A stretch of DNA of 64,000 bases from Bin55 sp963664665 (GTDB lineage: Bacteria; Pseudomonadota; Gammaproteobacteria; Pseudomonadales; Azotimanducaceae), in the NCBI GenBank assembly GCA_963664665.2, contig CAXXMH010000008.1:558001-622000 (forward strand), read 5' to 3'. Numbering within the stretch: the first letter of the stretch is position 1; each line of letters opens with the position of its first letter. The notes under the pieces are model-generated. The model ran no database searches. It was given only the letters and a program-made list of their open reading frames with translations, and was not told the DNA's origin. Made by a program: the position numbers and the translations under genes. Shown here in pieces: positions 36,115 through 45,579 of the stretch.

Positions 36115-39100
36115 TTACCACGCGTCGACATACGGTCGTTTTTTAGTCGTACGAGGCGGCTGCGGAGGGAGGCTCTTCATCCCTTGCACGATAAATGCGC
36201 GAGTGTCTGCCGGATCAATAACGTAGCGAGCGCCAGAATTCACTGCGCGAGCCGACTCGTAGCCTTGCGCGACGCGCTGATCGTATGCAGCCTTACGTTC
36301 TTCAGGATCCTCAATCGCGGCTAATTCCCGACGCGCCGAGAGCTTCACCGCGCCATCAATATTCATACCGGCGAACTCCGCAGTTGGCCATGCGACGTTG
36401 AGAAAAGGCACCGAAGATGCGCCTCCGATCATTGCCTGAACCCCAAGCCCGTACGCTTTTCGGACCATAACCCCAAACATGGGTGCAGTGCAATTCGCTC
36501 CGATGTTGAAAAGACGTACCGCATGTCTCACCAATGCCGTGCGCTCGTGATCTGGACCGACCATGATGCCGGGGCAATCCATGAAGACAACCACCGGGAT
36601 ATCGAAAGCGTCACACAACTGGAAGAAGCGTGCCGCTTTATCCGCGCCTGGACTGTCAACCGCGCCAGCTAGATGAGCAGGATTGTTCGCTACTACGCCC
36701 ATCGGACGACCTTCGACGCGAATGAACGATGTAATGACCCCGATACCAAAGTCCTTTCGGATCTCGAGGACTGATCCTTCATCTGCAAGCGTCTCGACGA
36801 TTTCGCGCATCACGTAGGCTCTTACGCGGTCCTCCGGGATGATGTGGCGCATCCGACGCTGATCGGGGGCTTCCCATTCCGGTATCGGACCCTGAAAATA
36901 AGACAGATACTGCTTAACCGTTTCTATCGCAGCGCTATCGTCTTCAACAACAATGTCAACATTGCCGTTAGGTTCCTGAATGGACATTGAGCCGAGATCC
37001 GACGCAGAGTGATTGCCGATACCACTCGCTTCGACTACGCCTGGTCCAGTCATCCCAATCGTCGAGTTCTTAGTTGCAATGATGACATCGCAACAAGCTA
37101 GAAGCGCCGCATTTCCAGCGAAGCAATCACCCAAGTTGACCCCAACAAGCGGCACAAGACCCGATAGTCTTGCAAATTCAGTAAAAACGCTTGCATCCAT
37201 GCCCACGCCCCCGAATCCGCCAGCTGGTTGACCTTCTCCTTCTGAGAAAAGTACGACGGGCACGCGCCAATCGTGAGCCAATTCGTGGACTTGCTCTTGG
37301 CGATAGTGACCGTGGGTGTACGACACGAATTCATTGTTGCTATAGACGATCGCGACTCTGCTCTGACCTTCGCCAACGCGGTATGCGTTCACGCTACCAA
37401 ATCCAATGATGGTGCCACCTTCTGCTGAGCCGGCTACTCCAGGGCCGAACTCCTTGAACGTTCCTTCGTCAAGAAGGTCATCGAGATTCTCACGCGGCGT
37501 ACGTCGATTCTGCTCGTGTAGTGCAGTCACTGCTTCAATTTGTGCAGGATCCAGGCGCCCCTGGATCATCTCGTTCAGTTCCTGAAGATCGCCACGGATT
37601 TCATCGAGATCAATGCCGTCATCAACTTCAAGCGCGCCGTCACCGCTGTCTACCGGGTCAATAAAAACAATCGGGAAACCTTCTCGAACAACGTCGCCTT
37701 CTGACATGGACACGGCACAAACAACGCCGTTTCGATCTGCACGGATATCGTGTTGCAACTTCATCGCTTCGACTACCGCCACGGTCTGTCCAATTCGAAC
37801 ATCCTCTCCGAGCGCGACATCAATACCCACGATGGTCCCTTGCATCGGTGCGACTAACCCGACCGAGCCTGGCGGACCGATCGCGTGTTGTGCCGTCTCT
37901 TCGGCAACTACCGTCTCTTCATACCCCTCAGGCAAGACGAAGCGTCGGGGGGTGTCGGTGGTCGCAAGTGTCAGCAGGTGTTCATCCACGAACCGCGTAT
38001 GCAACGTCCCGCGCACAAAATCAGGATGACCCAGGATGTTCTGCAGGAACCCAACGTTCGTCTCCACACCTTCAATCCGGAACTCGCTCAACGCCCGCGT
38101 CGTGCGGGCCACCGCCGCCTCCAGACCACCCGTCGGCGCATACCCGATCACCTTCGCCAACAGCGAATCGAAGTGCAGACTCGTCTCGTAGCCGCTGTAC
38201 CCGAACCCGTCCGTCCGGACCCCAGGACCGCTCGGCGCTTCATACGCCGTCAGCGTCCCGCTCGTCGGGCGGATCGTCCCGTCCTCACCCACCGTTTCCA
38301 TGCACACCCGTGCCTGAATCGCGTAGCCGCGCGGCTCATGCGACCGATCAAGCTCCAGCTCCGCAAGCGTCGCACCCGCTGCAAGCCGTAACTGTGCCTT
38401 GACGATGTCCACGCCCGTGACTTCCTCGGTCACCGTGTGTTCGACCTGCAACCGCGCGTTGGTCTCGATAAACGCGAATGGCTGCGCCGCCGCGGATCCC
38501 GAGACATCGACCAGAAACTCGAACGTCCCCGCGTTGCAGTACGCCATGTGCCGTGCCAACTGCACCGCCGCATCCAGGATCGCGGTGCGAACCTCACCGG
38601 CCAGCGCTGGCGCCGGCGCGACCTCGATGATCTTCTGAAAGTGCCGCTGAACGCTGCATTCGCGTTCGCCAAGATGTGCGATCGCACCCGTCGCATCGCC
38701 CAGAATCTGTACTTCAACGTGCCGCGCCTGCTGAATGAACTCCTCGACGTAGAGTTCGCCGTTGCCAAACGCCGACAGCGCTTCCGCCTGACAGCGTTCG
38801 AACGTCGTCGCCACCTCGGACGCGTCCGCCACCATGCGGGAACCACGACCGCCGCCACCTCCAATCGCCTTGATCATCATGGCCCGGCCATCGCCCAGTT
38901 CAGCAAAGAACGCTTGCGCCTCCTCCACCGTGACCGCGTGGTCAATGCCGCGAACGATCGGGACCCCGGCGGTTTCCGCCGTAGCGCGTGCCTGCGCCTT
39001 GTCCCCACACAGGCGTAACGTCTCAACCCGCGGTCCGACGAACGTCAGGCCAGCGGCTTCGCACCGTGCCGCAAACGCGGCGTTCTCCGCCAGAAACCCG

Positions 39101-39336
39101 TAGCCCGGATGCACTGCGTCGCACCCCGTGTCCTGCGCCGCCTTGACCAACTGCTCAATGTCCAGATACGCCGCCGCACCGATCCCGTCAAGCGCCACCG
39201 TCGCATCCGCCTTGCCCGTGTGCAGCGCGCCCGCATCGTCCGCCGGCGCTACCCCCACCGTCTCGATGCCCAACTCCGCCGCCGCGCGCATCACCCGGAT
39301 CGCTATCTCACCACGGTTCGCTACCAGTAACTTCAT
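36115..39336 (-). CDS. Single-chain biotin-dependent carboxylase, second gene of tandem pair (biotin Lys present)
   Basis: A 1073-residue BC-BCCP-CT fusion. The BC domain (1 to about 450) has ANRGEIAIRVMRAAAELG, the ATP loop IGGGGGRGSRMV, FQKIIEVAPAP and ETNARLQVEHTVTE, all intact. The carrier domain (about 495-560) has VAVVEAMKLQHD, Lys at residue 526, so it can be biotinylated. The CT domain (about 590-1060) has LVPLVGVNLGDCFAGNAALLACCDVIIATKNSTIGMTGPG and DCPGIMVGPDHE. It ends VIDPADTRAFIVQGM. The first 472 residues are almost the same as in the neighbouring copy and GC-rich, while the rest diverges. It starts 30 bases after the upstream copy stops. Substrate unknown. Confidence 0.92.
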   Translation of the reverse strand: MKLLVANRGEIAIRVMRAAAELGIETVGVAPADDAGALHTGKADATVALDGIGAAAYLDIEQLVKAAQDTGCDAVHPGYGFLAENAAFAARCEAAGLTFVGPRVETLRLCGDKAQARATAETAGVPIVRGIDHAVTVEEAQAFFAELGDGRAMMIKAIGGGGGRGSRMVADASEVATTFERCQAEALSAFGNGELYVEEFIQQARHVEVQILGDATGAIAHLGERECSVQRHFQKIIEVAPAPALAGEVRTAILDAAVQLARHMAYCNAGTFEFLVDVSGSAAAQPFAFIETNARLQVEHTVTEEVTGVDIVKAQLRLAAGATLAELELDRSHEPRGYAIQARVCMETVGEDGTIRPTSGTLTAYEAPSGPGVRTDGFGYSGYETSLHFDSLLAKVIGYAPTGGLEAAVARTTRALSEFRIEGVETNVGFLQNILGHPDFVRGTLHTRFVDEHLLTLATTDTPRRFVLPEGYEETVVAEETAQHAIGPPGSVGLVAPMQGTIVGIDVALGEDVRIGQTVAVVEAMKLQHDIRADRNGVVCAVSMSEGDVVREGFPIVFIDPVDSGDGALEVDDGIDLDEIRGDLQELNEMIQGRLDPAQIEAVTALHEQNRRTPRENLDDLLDEGTFKEFGPGVAGSAEGGTIIGFGSVNAYRVGEGQSRVAIVYSNNEFVSYTHGHYRQEQVHELAHDWRVPVVLFSEGEGQPAGGFGGVGMDASVFTEFARLSGLVPLVGVNLGDCFAGNAALLACCDVIIATKNSTIGMTGPGVVEASGIGNHSASDLGSMSIQEPNGNVDIVVEDDSAAIETVKQYLSYFQGPIPEWEAPDQRRMRHIIPEDRVRAYVMREIVETLADEGSVLEIRKDFGIGVITSFIRVEGRPMGVVANNPAHLAGAVDSPGADKAARFFQLCDAFDIPVVVFMDCPGIMVGPDHERTALVRHAVRLFNIGANCTAPMFGVMVRKAYGLGVQAMIGGASSVPFLNVAWPTAEFAGMNIDGAVKLSARRELAAIEDPEERKAAYDQRVAQGYESARAVNSGARYVIDPADTRAFIVQGMKSLPPQPPRTTKKRPYVDAW

Positions 39337-39340
39337 GACG
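37920..39340. repeat. Long direct repeat, copy A (BC-domain coding segment)
   Basis: Bases 37920-39340 match 41421-42841 at a constant offset of 3501 with no indel seen. The match starts inside the codons after the BC domain (protein motif RRFVLPEGYE) and stops 4 bases beyond the start codon. It is GC-rich compared with its surroundings: by hand count 39061-39120 has 41 G or C of 60, against 26 of 60 in 36901-36960 of the same gene. Confidence 0.93.
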
Positions 39341-39366
39341 CTATATCCAACTTTCTACGACCATTA

Positions 39367-42300
39367 CTACCACGTATCCACGTTAGGTCGTTTCTTCTCT
39401 CTTCGCGGTCCTACTTGCGGCACGCTTCTAAGCCCTTGCGCGATCCAGGCTCGCGTATCGGCAGGATCGATGACGTCATCAATACCGTAATTCGTGCCGC
39501 CAGCATTCACAGCCCTGACGCGGTCCACATGTGCGTCCAGCAATCTTTCGAAGACCGCTTCCCGTTCACTCGCCGATTCGATGCCATCGAGCTCTTCACC
39601 ATAGGTCAAGTTAACGCGACCATCGATAGACATTTCCGAAAACTCAGCGGTCGGCCATGCAACGGTGAAAAACGGTTCAAGTGAACTCCCACCGCACATT
39701 GCGCGAACACCCATTCCGTAGGCTTTTCGAATAACGACGCCGAAAAACGGCGTGGTCATGTTTGCGCCGGTTACAAATAAGCGGCCGACTTTCCGTAGCA
39801 GTGCGTCGCGCTCGTACTCCGGTCCCAACGCGATCCCCGGACAATCCATTAACGATAGAACCGGAATATCGAACGTATCACAAAGCTGCAGGAAACGAGC
39901 GCCTTTGTCCGCCGCATCACTATCAATCGCACCAGACAGATGGTTGGGGTTATTGGCGATCAGACCCAGCGGCTTACCTTCTACCCGAATGAATGTCGTG
40001 ATCATGCCTACCCCGAACTCGCGGCGAATCTCAAGGATCGATCCTTCATCCGCAATCGTCGAAATGACATCGCGCATGTCATAGAGTGCGCTTCTCTTTT
40101 CCGGGACGATGGTTCGTAGTGGCAACTGGTCGTGTGCTTCCCAGTAACCGATCGCACCTTGGAAATACGATAAATACTGTTTTGTAGTCTCGATGGTCGC
40201 CTCATCGTCTTCAACGAGAATGTCAACGACACCGTTCGGGACTTGGAAGGACATGGGGCCTACTTCCTCCGGGGTGTAGATCCCCAGTCCGCCACCCTCG
40301 ATCATCGCTGGACCGCCAAGACCAATGGTCGAGTTTTTCGCGGCAATGATCACGTCACAGGACGCGAGCATGACTGTGTTCCCTGCAAAGCACCGCCCCG
40401 AGTTAACCCCGACAAGCGGTACGAGTCCACTAAGGTCACATAGTTTCGTAAAGGTGTAGGAATCGGTCGGAACGCCACCGCCGCCTCGGCCAGCGACGTC
40501 TACATTGGAGCGGCGAGATCGCGGCGCTGCTTCGCCCGGTTTACGGAGACCCGACTCAATTGCGATATCCTGCGCTTGAGCCCGTTCGCCGCCGCTGATG
40601 CCCGGACGACCGCCTCCACCCTCTGCAAACAACACTAGCGGTAGCCGATATCGTCCCGCGAGCTCATAGATGCGGTCTTGTTTGTAGTGTCCGCGACCGC
40701 CCTGCGTACCTGCGACGACCATGTAGTCGTAATGCACCGCCACCGCTCGCGATCGATCCGTTTCAAAGAGATCACCGTTGATGTGACCAATACCCATGAC
40801 CAAGCCGTCAGCTTGTGTCGTCTCTCTCAACCACTGCTGATCCTGCCAGCTCGCCGCTGTGACCAACGGACCGTATTCGCGAAACGTGCCATCCATTAGA
40901 TGCGCGATATTTTCTTGCGGGCTCCGCTGCTCTTTCGCGTGACGCCGCTCAATCTTTTCTTCGCGAAATTCATCATGTACGAACGTGCGTCGATGTTCGA
41001 GCAGCTCAAGATCGCTTCGTTGAGTCGCGAGGTCTGTCTCAATCGTTTCTTCAGTCCAATAGCTTGCCTCAGCTGATACATCGATTTCGATGATGGCGTC
41101 GCCTCGACTCACTTTGTCGCCTGTCACCACCGATACGGCACTGACTCTTCCACCTGTCTCTGTGCGAACCACGTGTTCCAACTCAAGTAATTCAATCGTC
41201 GCCACCGGTTGTCCTATTTGAACCTCATCGCCTTCGTCGACTTCCAGGTCTACGACTGAGCCAGGTACCGGCGCGACAAGCGCGACTGGACCTGTCGCTT
41301 CCTCCTCTTCCGTGGTACTTTCCTGCGCCTTTACTTGCGTGTCGTGGGTGAATAACGCCAATGGATCACGAGCGTCATCGACACGAGCGCCCGCGTAACC
41401 ATCTGCCTTCGATGCAACTTCATACCCCTCTGGCAAGACGAAGCGTCGGGGGGTGTCAGTGGTCGCAAGCGTCAGCAGGTGTTCATCCACGAACCGCGTA
41501 TGCAACGTCCCACTTACAAAATCAGGATGACCCAGGATGTTCTGCAGGAACCCAACGTTCGTCTCCACGCCCTCAATCCGAAACTCGCTCAACGCCCGCG
41601 TCGTGCGGGCCACCGCCGCCTCCAGACCACCCGTCGGCGCATACCCGATCACCTTCGCCAACAGCGAATCGAAGTGCAGACTCGTCTCGTAGCCACTGTA
41701 CCCGAACCCGTCCGTCCGGATCCCCGGTCCGCTCGGCGCCTCATACGCCGTCAGCGTCCCGCTCGTCGGGCGGATCGTGCCGTCCTCGCCCACCGCTTCC
41801 ATGCACACCCGTGCCTGAATCGCGTAGCCGCGCGGCTCATGCGACCGGTCAAGCTCCAGCTCCGCAAGCGTCGCACCCGCCGCAAGGCGTAACTGCGCCT
41901 TGACGATGTCCACGCCCGTGACCTCCTCGGTCACCGTGTGTTCGACCTGCAACCGCGCGTTGGTCTCGATAAACGCGAACGGCTGCGCTGCCGCGGACCC
42001 CGAGACATCGACCAGAAACTCGAACGTCCCCGCGTTGCAGTACTCCATGTGCCGTGCCAACTGCACCGCCGCCTCCAGGATCGCGGTACGAACCTCACTA
42101 GCCAGCGCCGGCGCCGGCGCGACCTCGATGATCTTCTGAAAATGCCGCTGAACGCTACATTCGCGTTCGCCAAGGTGCGTGATCGCACCTGTTGCATCGC
42201 CCAGAATCTGCACCTCCACGTGCCGAGCCTGCTGAATGAACTCCTCGACGTAGAGTTCGCCGTTGCCAAACGCCGACAGCGCTTCCGCCTGACAGCGTTC

Positions 42301-42837
42301 GAATGTCGTCGCCACCTCGGACGCGTCTGCCACCATGCGGGATCCACGACCACCGCCGCCGCCAATCGCCTTGATCATCATGGCTCGGCCATCGCCCAGT
42401 TCCGCAAAGAACGCTTGCGCCTCCTCCACCGTGACTGCGTGGTCGACGCCGCGAATGATCGGCACCCCAGCGGCTGCCGCCGTGGCGCGAGCCTGGGCCT
42501 TGTCCCCACACAGGCGTAACGTCTCCACTCGCGGTCCGACGAACGTCAGGCCGGCGGCCTCACACCGTGCCGCAAACGCGGCGTTCTCCGCCAGAAACCC
42601 GTAGCCCGGATGCACTGCGTCGCACCCCGTGTCCTGCGCCGCCTTGACCAACTGCTCGATATCCAGATACGCCGCCGCGCCGACCCCGCCAAGCGCCACC
42701 GTCGCATCCGCCTTGCCCGTGTGCAGCGCGCCCGCATCGTCCGCCGGCGCTACCCCCACCGTCTCGATGCCTAACTCCGCCGCCGCGCGCATCACCCGGA
42801 TCGCTATCTCTCCACGGTTCGCTACCAGTAACTTCAT
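39367..42837 (-). CDS. Single-chain carboxylase, first gene of tandem pair, biotin-acceptor Lys replaced by Glu
   Basis: An 1156-residue BC-BCCP-CT fusion. BC domain (1 to about 450) is intact and differs from its downstream neighbour at only 13 of the first 472 residues. The carrier-like domain (about 520-585) has the right flanks, LVAPVPGSVVDLEVDEGDEV and the second half GGRVSAVSVVTGDKV. The acceptor motif E-A-M-K-L is, however, E-L-L-E-L, with Glu (GAG, 41182-41184) at residue 552 where biotin-Lys should be. The CT domain is complete (PLVGVNSGRCFAGNTVMLASCDVIIAAKNSTIGLGGPA; DCPGIALGPEYE). It cannot carry biotin by the known rule. It may work with the neighbour's carrier domain, or do something else. 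It is divergent from fbiC. Confidence 0.9.
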   Translation of the reverse strand: MKLLVANRGEIAIRVMRAAAELGIETVGVAPADDAGALHTGKADATVALGGVGAAAYLDIEQLVKAAQDTGCDAVHPGYGFLAENAAFAARCEAAGLTFVGPRVETLRLCGDKAQARATAAAAGVPIIRGVDHAVTVEEAQAFFAELGDGRAMMIKAIGGGGGRGSRMVADASEVATTFERCQAEALSAFGNGELYVEEFIQQARHVEVQILGDATGAITHLGERECSVQRHFQKIIEVAPAPALASEVRTAILEAAVQLARHMEYCNAGTFEFLVDVSGSAAAQPFAFIETNARLQVEHTVTEEVTGVDIVKAQLRLAAGATLAELELDRSHEPRGYAIQARVCMEAVGEDGTIRPTSGTLTAYEAPSGPGIRTDGFGYSGYETSLHFDSLLAKVIGYAPTGGLEAAVARTTRALSEFRIEGVETNVGFLQNILGHPDFVSGTLHTRFVDEHLLTLATTDTPRRFVLPEGYEVASKADGYAGARVDDARDPLALFTHDTQVKAQESTTEEEEATGPVALVAPVPGSVVDLEVDEGDEVQIGQPVATIELLELEHVVRTETGGRVSAVSVVTGDKVSRGDAIIEIDVSAEASYWTEETIETDLATQRSDLELLEHRRTFVHDEFREEKIERRHAKEQRSPQENIAHLMDGTFREYGPLVTAASWQDQQWLRETTQADGLVMGIGHINGDLFETDRSRAVAVHYDYMVVAGTQGGRGHYKQDRIYELAGRYRLPLVLFAEGGGGRPGISGGERAQAQDIAIESGLRKPGEAAPRSRRSNVDVAGRGGGGVPTDSYTFTKLCDLSGLVPLVGVNSGRCFAGNTVMLASCDVIIAAKNSTIGLGGPAMIEGGGLGIYTPEEVGPMSFQVPNGVVDILVEDDEATIETTKQYLSYFQGAIGYWEAHDQLPLRTIVPEKRSALYDMRDVISTIADEGSILEIRREFGVGMITTFIRVEGKPLGLIANNPNHLSGAIDSDAADKGARFLQLCDTFDIPVLSLMDCPGIALGPEYERDALLRKVGRLFVTGANMTTPFFGVVIRKAYGMGVRAMCGGSSLEPFFTVAWPTAEFSEMSIDGRVNLTYGEELDGIESASEREAVFERLLDAHVDRVRAVNAGGTNYGIDDVIDPADTRAWIAQGLRSVPQVGPRREKKRPNVDTW

Positions 42838-42841
42838 GACG
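41421..42841. repeat. Long direct repeat, copy B (BC-domain coding segment)
   Basis: Second copy of the 1421-base direct repeat. Beyond 42841 the flanks (GATCTG here against CTATAT after copy A) are unrelated, and below 41421 the coding sequences diverge abruptly. Such sharp ends at the domain border suggest recent duplication or gene conversion confined to the BC region. Recombination between the copies would delete 3501 bases and leave one intact chimeric gene. Confidence 0.93.
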
Positions 42842-42997
42842 ATCTGTTTCTCATCAAGATATCTAGATTCATGCTTTTATCGAGGTGGAGAAGGATAATT
42901 AGGGGGCGAATCTCACTTCTGACGCTGCGTAACTGTTTCTTCGATTGAAACGAAAGACGACCGTCCTCTCTCGCAATGCTTCACCCATAATGCGTGC

Positions 42998-45496
42998 TTG
43001 CCACGACCTAATGACACGATGACCAGGGCTACTCAGGCTACCCAAATTGACGCGATTCTGCGTCAAACTCAACTCGGCAAACTCCCATCGGAGGCAGAGG
43101 CGCTCAAACTCGCCGATTTCGAAGATACGAGTGCGCTTGCCAGTGTAGCAGCACAACTCCGTGACCAAGGCTTTTTAAACCTGGTTACATATTCGAAGAA
43201 GGTCTTCATCCCCCTCACGCACTTGTGCCGTGATGTATGCCATTACTGCACATTCGCGCAAACGCCTTCCAAGCTCGACAACCCGTATATGGAGCTGGAC
43301 GCTGTGCTGGAAGTCGCTCAACGTGGCGCCGATGTGGGGTGTAAGGAAGCGCTCTTTACATTGGGCGAGAAACCTGAATTACGTTATCGCGCAGCGCGGG
43401 AATGGTTGGCCGAGCACGGCTACACGTCCACTCTGGAATACCTCCACGATGCCGCGAAGGCGGTATTTGAACAAACTGGGTTACTTCCACATCTAAATCC
43501 CGGCAATATGACGCCCGACGAGATGGCGAAGCTCCGAACAGCTTCCTTTTCTATGGGGATCATGTTGGAGTCGGCGTCAGAACGCCTGACCGAGAAAGGG
43601 ATGCCGCACTATGGCTCACCTGACAAAGATCCGGTCGTGCGCCTACAAACGCTCGATGATGCTGGCGCGGCGAAAATCCCGTTCACCTCAGGCATCCTTA
43701 TCGGTATCGGGGAAACGCGGCGAGAACGGATTGAGTCGTTACTCGCTATTCGTCAGGTACACGAGCGTCACGGTCACATTCAAGAAATCATCGTGCAGAA
43801 CTTCCGGGCGAAGCCTGGGACGAAGATGCGCAGTGCGCCGGAACCCGATCTAAATGAGCTTCTATGGACAATCGCCGTAGCGCGGATTGTCTTTGGACCC
43901 GATATGAGCGTCCAGGCGCCACCGAACTTGAGTCCTGGGGTGCTAAGTCAAATCGTCGCAGCTGGAATCAACGATTGGGGTGGGGTGTCACCATTGACCC
44001 CGGACTTCGTGAACCCCGAAGCACCATGGCCTCATCTTGACGAGTTGGCACATGAGACTGCCGTCGCCGGCAAAGAACTGCATGAACGTTTGACGATCTA
44101 TCCTCGATATGTCCACGAGGTAGAGACCTGGGTAGACCCCAAGCTACACAGTACCGTACTCGACCGAACCGACGGAGAAGGCTTACCGCGTATAGACGAC
44201 TGGTGTCCGGGCGACGAAACAAAACCACCTGCGTCCTTACTAGAGCAAATCCACACAACACCAAAATCCGTTTCGCGCGACGTCCAGACTGTCTTAGATC
44301 GTTCGTTGGCAGAAGAGGACCTAACTGAAGACGAAATCGTCCGACTAATCCGCGCAAGAGGCGACGACTTTAGCGCCGTCGTCCAGACCGCAGATCAGTT
44401 GCGACAGAAACACAACGGGGACGTGGTTTCGTATGTTGTCAACCGCAACATCAACTACACCAACATCTGTTATTTCAAATGTCAATTCTGTGCGTTTTCC
44501 AAAGGAAAACTTGCGGAGAACCTACGCGGCCGACCTTACGACTTAAGTCACGAGGAAATCCAGCGTCGCACGCAAGAAGCATGGGAACGAGGCGGTACCG
44601 AAGTTTGCATGCAAGGAGGTATTCACCCTGAATACACCGGCGCAACATACATCGACATCCTCAAGGTAGTCAAGGAAGCAGTACCGGAGATACACATCCA
44701 CGCTTTCTCACCGTTAGAGGTTTGGCAAGGCGCCGCCACGTCGAATTTACCCCTTGATGAGTACCTCACCCAACTGAAACAAGCGGGTCTCAACACCTTA
44801 CCTGGCACGGCGGCCGAAATCCTCGACGACGAAATTCGAGCTGTCATTTGCCCGGACAAGATCAATACAGAGCAGTGGCTTGAAGTCATGGAAACCGCGC
44901 ACGGAGTGGGTTTCCAAACTACCGCGACCATCATGTACGGTCATGTCGACCAACCCAAGCATTGGGCACGCCACCTTCTGCGAATACGCGACCTTCAGAA
45001 GCGAACCGGTGGATTCACTGAGTTTGTGCCGCTGCCGTTTGTACACATGGAAGCCCCGCTCTATCTGAAGGGGCGAGCCCGACGTGGACCGACGTTCAGA
45101 GAAGCCATCCTTGTCCATGCCGTCGCAAGATTGGCTCTCAATCCACACATCAAGAACATACAAGCGAGTTGGGTGAAACTAGGACACGATGGTGTACTTG
45201 CCGCTTTGAACGCAGGCTGCAATGATTTAGGCGGCACACTCATGAATGAGAGCATCACCCGCGCCGCTGGAGCAGAGCACGGCCAAGAGACTTCGCCTTC
45301 TCGCATGGTCGCATTAATAGAAGCGGCAGAACGTGTACCAAAGCAACGGACGACGGTCTACGGAGAAGTCGACGCCAGTATTACGCAACGTGGACTTGAT
45401 GCGGGCGATCTGAGCGCAATCACGAACACCCCGGCAAAGAAATACGAGCGTAAACGTTCACACCAACTCGTTAAAAACCTGATCGCAGCCGGCTAG
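42998..45496 (+). CDS. fbiC: FbiC: 7,8-didemethyl-8-hydroxy-5-deazariboflavin (FO) synthase, CofG-CofH fusion
   Basis: An 832-residue protein with two radical-SAM halves. The CofG half has C77-R-D-V-C81-H-Y-C84; the CofH half has C491-Y-F-K-C495-Q-F-C498, each binding a 4Fe-4S cluster. KVFIPLTHLCRDVCHYC and NRNINYTNICYFKC are family signatures. Together they join a ribitylaminouracil and tyrosine to make FO, the chromophore of coenzyme F420 and of some photolyases. The fused form is typical of actinobacteria and some proteobacteria. Start TTG 42998 gives MPRPNDTMTRATQ; ATG 43019 is the alternative. The remaining F420 genes are not in the window. It is divergent from the carboxylase pair. Confidence 0.95.
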   Translation: MPRPNDTMTRATQATQIDAILRQTQLGKLPSEAEALKLADFEDTSALASVAAQLRDQGFLNLVTYSKKVFIPLTHLCRDVCHYCTFAQTPSKLDNPYMELDAVLEVAQRGADVGCKEALFTLGEKPELRYRAAREWLAEHGYTSTLEYLHDAAKAVFEQTGLLPHLNPGNMTPDEMAKLRTASFSMGIMLESASERLTEKGMPHYGSPDKDPVVRLQTLDDAGAAKIPFTSGILIGIGETRRERIESLLAIRQVHERHGHIQEIIVQNFRAKPGTKMRSAPEPDLNELLWTIAVARIVFGPDMSVQAPPNLSPGVLSQIVAAGINDWGGVSPLTPDFVNPEAPWPHLDELAHETAVAGKELHERLTIYPRYVHEVETWVDPKLHSTVLDRTDGEGLPRIDDWCPGDETKPPASLLEQIHTTPKSVSRDVQTVLDRSLAEEDLTEDEIVRLIRARGDDFSAVVQTADQLRQKHNGDVVSYVVNRNINYTNICYFKCQFCAFSKGKLAENLRGRPYDLSHEEIQRRTQEAWERGGTEVCMQGGIHPEYTGATYIDILKVVKEAVPEIHIHAFSPLEVWQGAATSNLPLDEYLTQLKQAGLNTLPGTAAEILDDEIRAVICPDKINTEQWLEVMETAHGVGFQTTATIMYGHVDQPKHWARHLLRIRDLQKRTGGFTEFVPLPFVHMEAPLYLKGRARRGPTFREAILVHAVARLALNPHIKNIQASWVKLGHDGVLAALNAGCNDLGGTLMNESITRAAGAEHGQETSPSRMVALIEAAERVPKQRTTVYGEVDASITQRGLDAGDLSAITNTPAKKYERKRSHQLVKNLIAAG

Positions 45497-45579
45497 AGAC
45501 AAGCAGCTCGAGTCGCTAGCCTTAGTCCAACTTAGGGGTTGCCTTCCTGACTATCCGACGGACGTTATGCGTTAGATGG

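Noticed and set aside
37613..39490. Long open frames on the plus strand across 37613-39490, and the same set at 41361-42898
   Set aside because: They are antisense shadows of the GC-rich BC domains; both sets mirror each other because the underlying repeat does, and none has a family-like sequence or ribosome-binding site.
36115..42837. The tandem carboxylases as a pure assembly duplication
   Set aside because: The carrier and CT domains differ throughout and the BC copies carry 13 amino-acid differences, so these are two real genes, though conversion or mis-joining inside the repeat cannot be fully excluded without reads.
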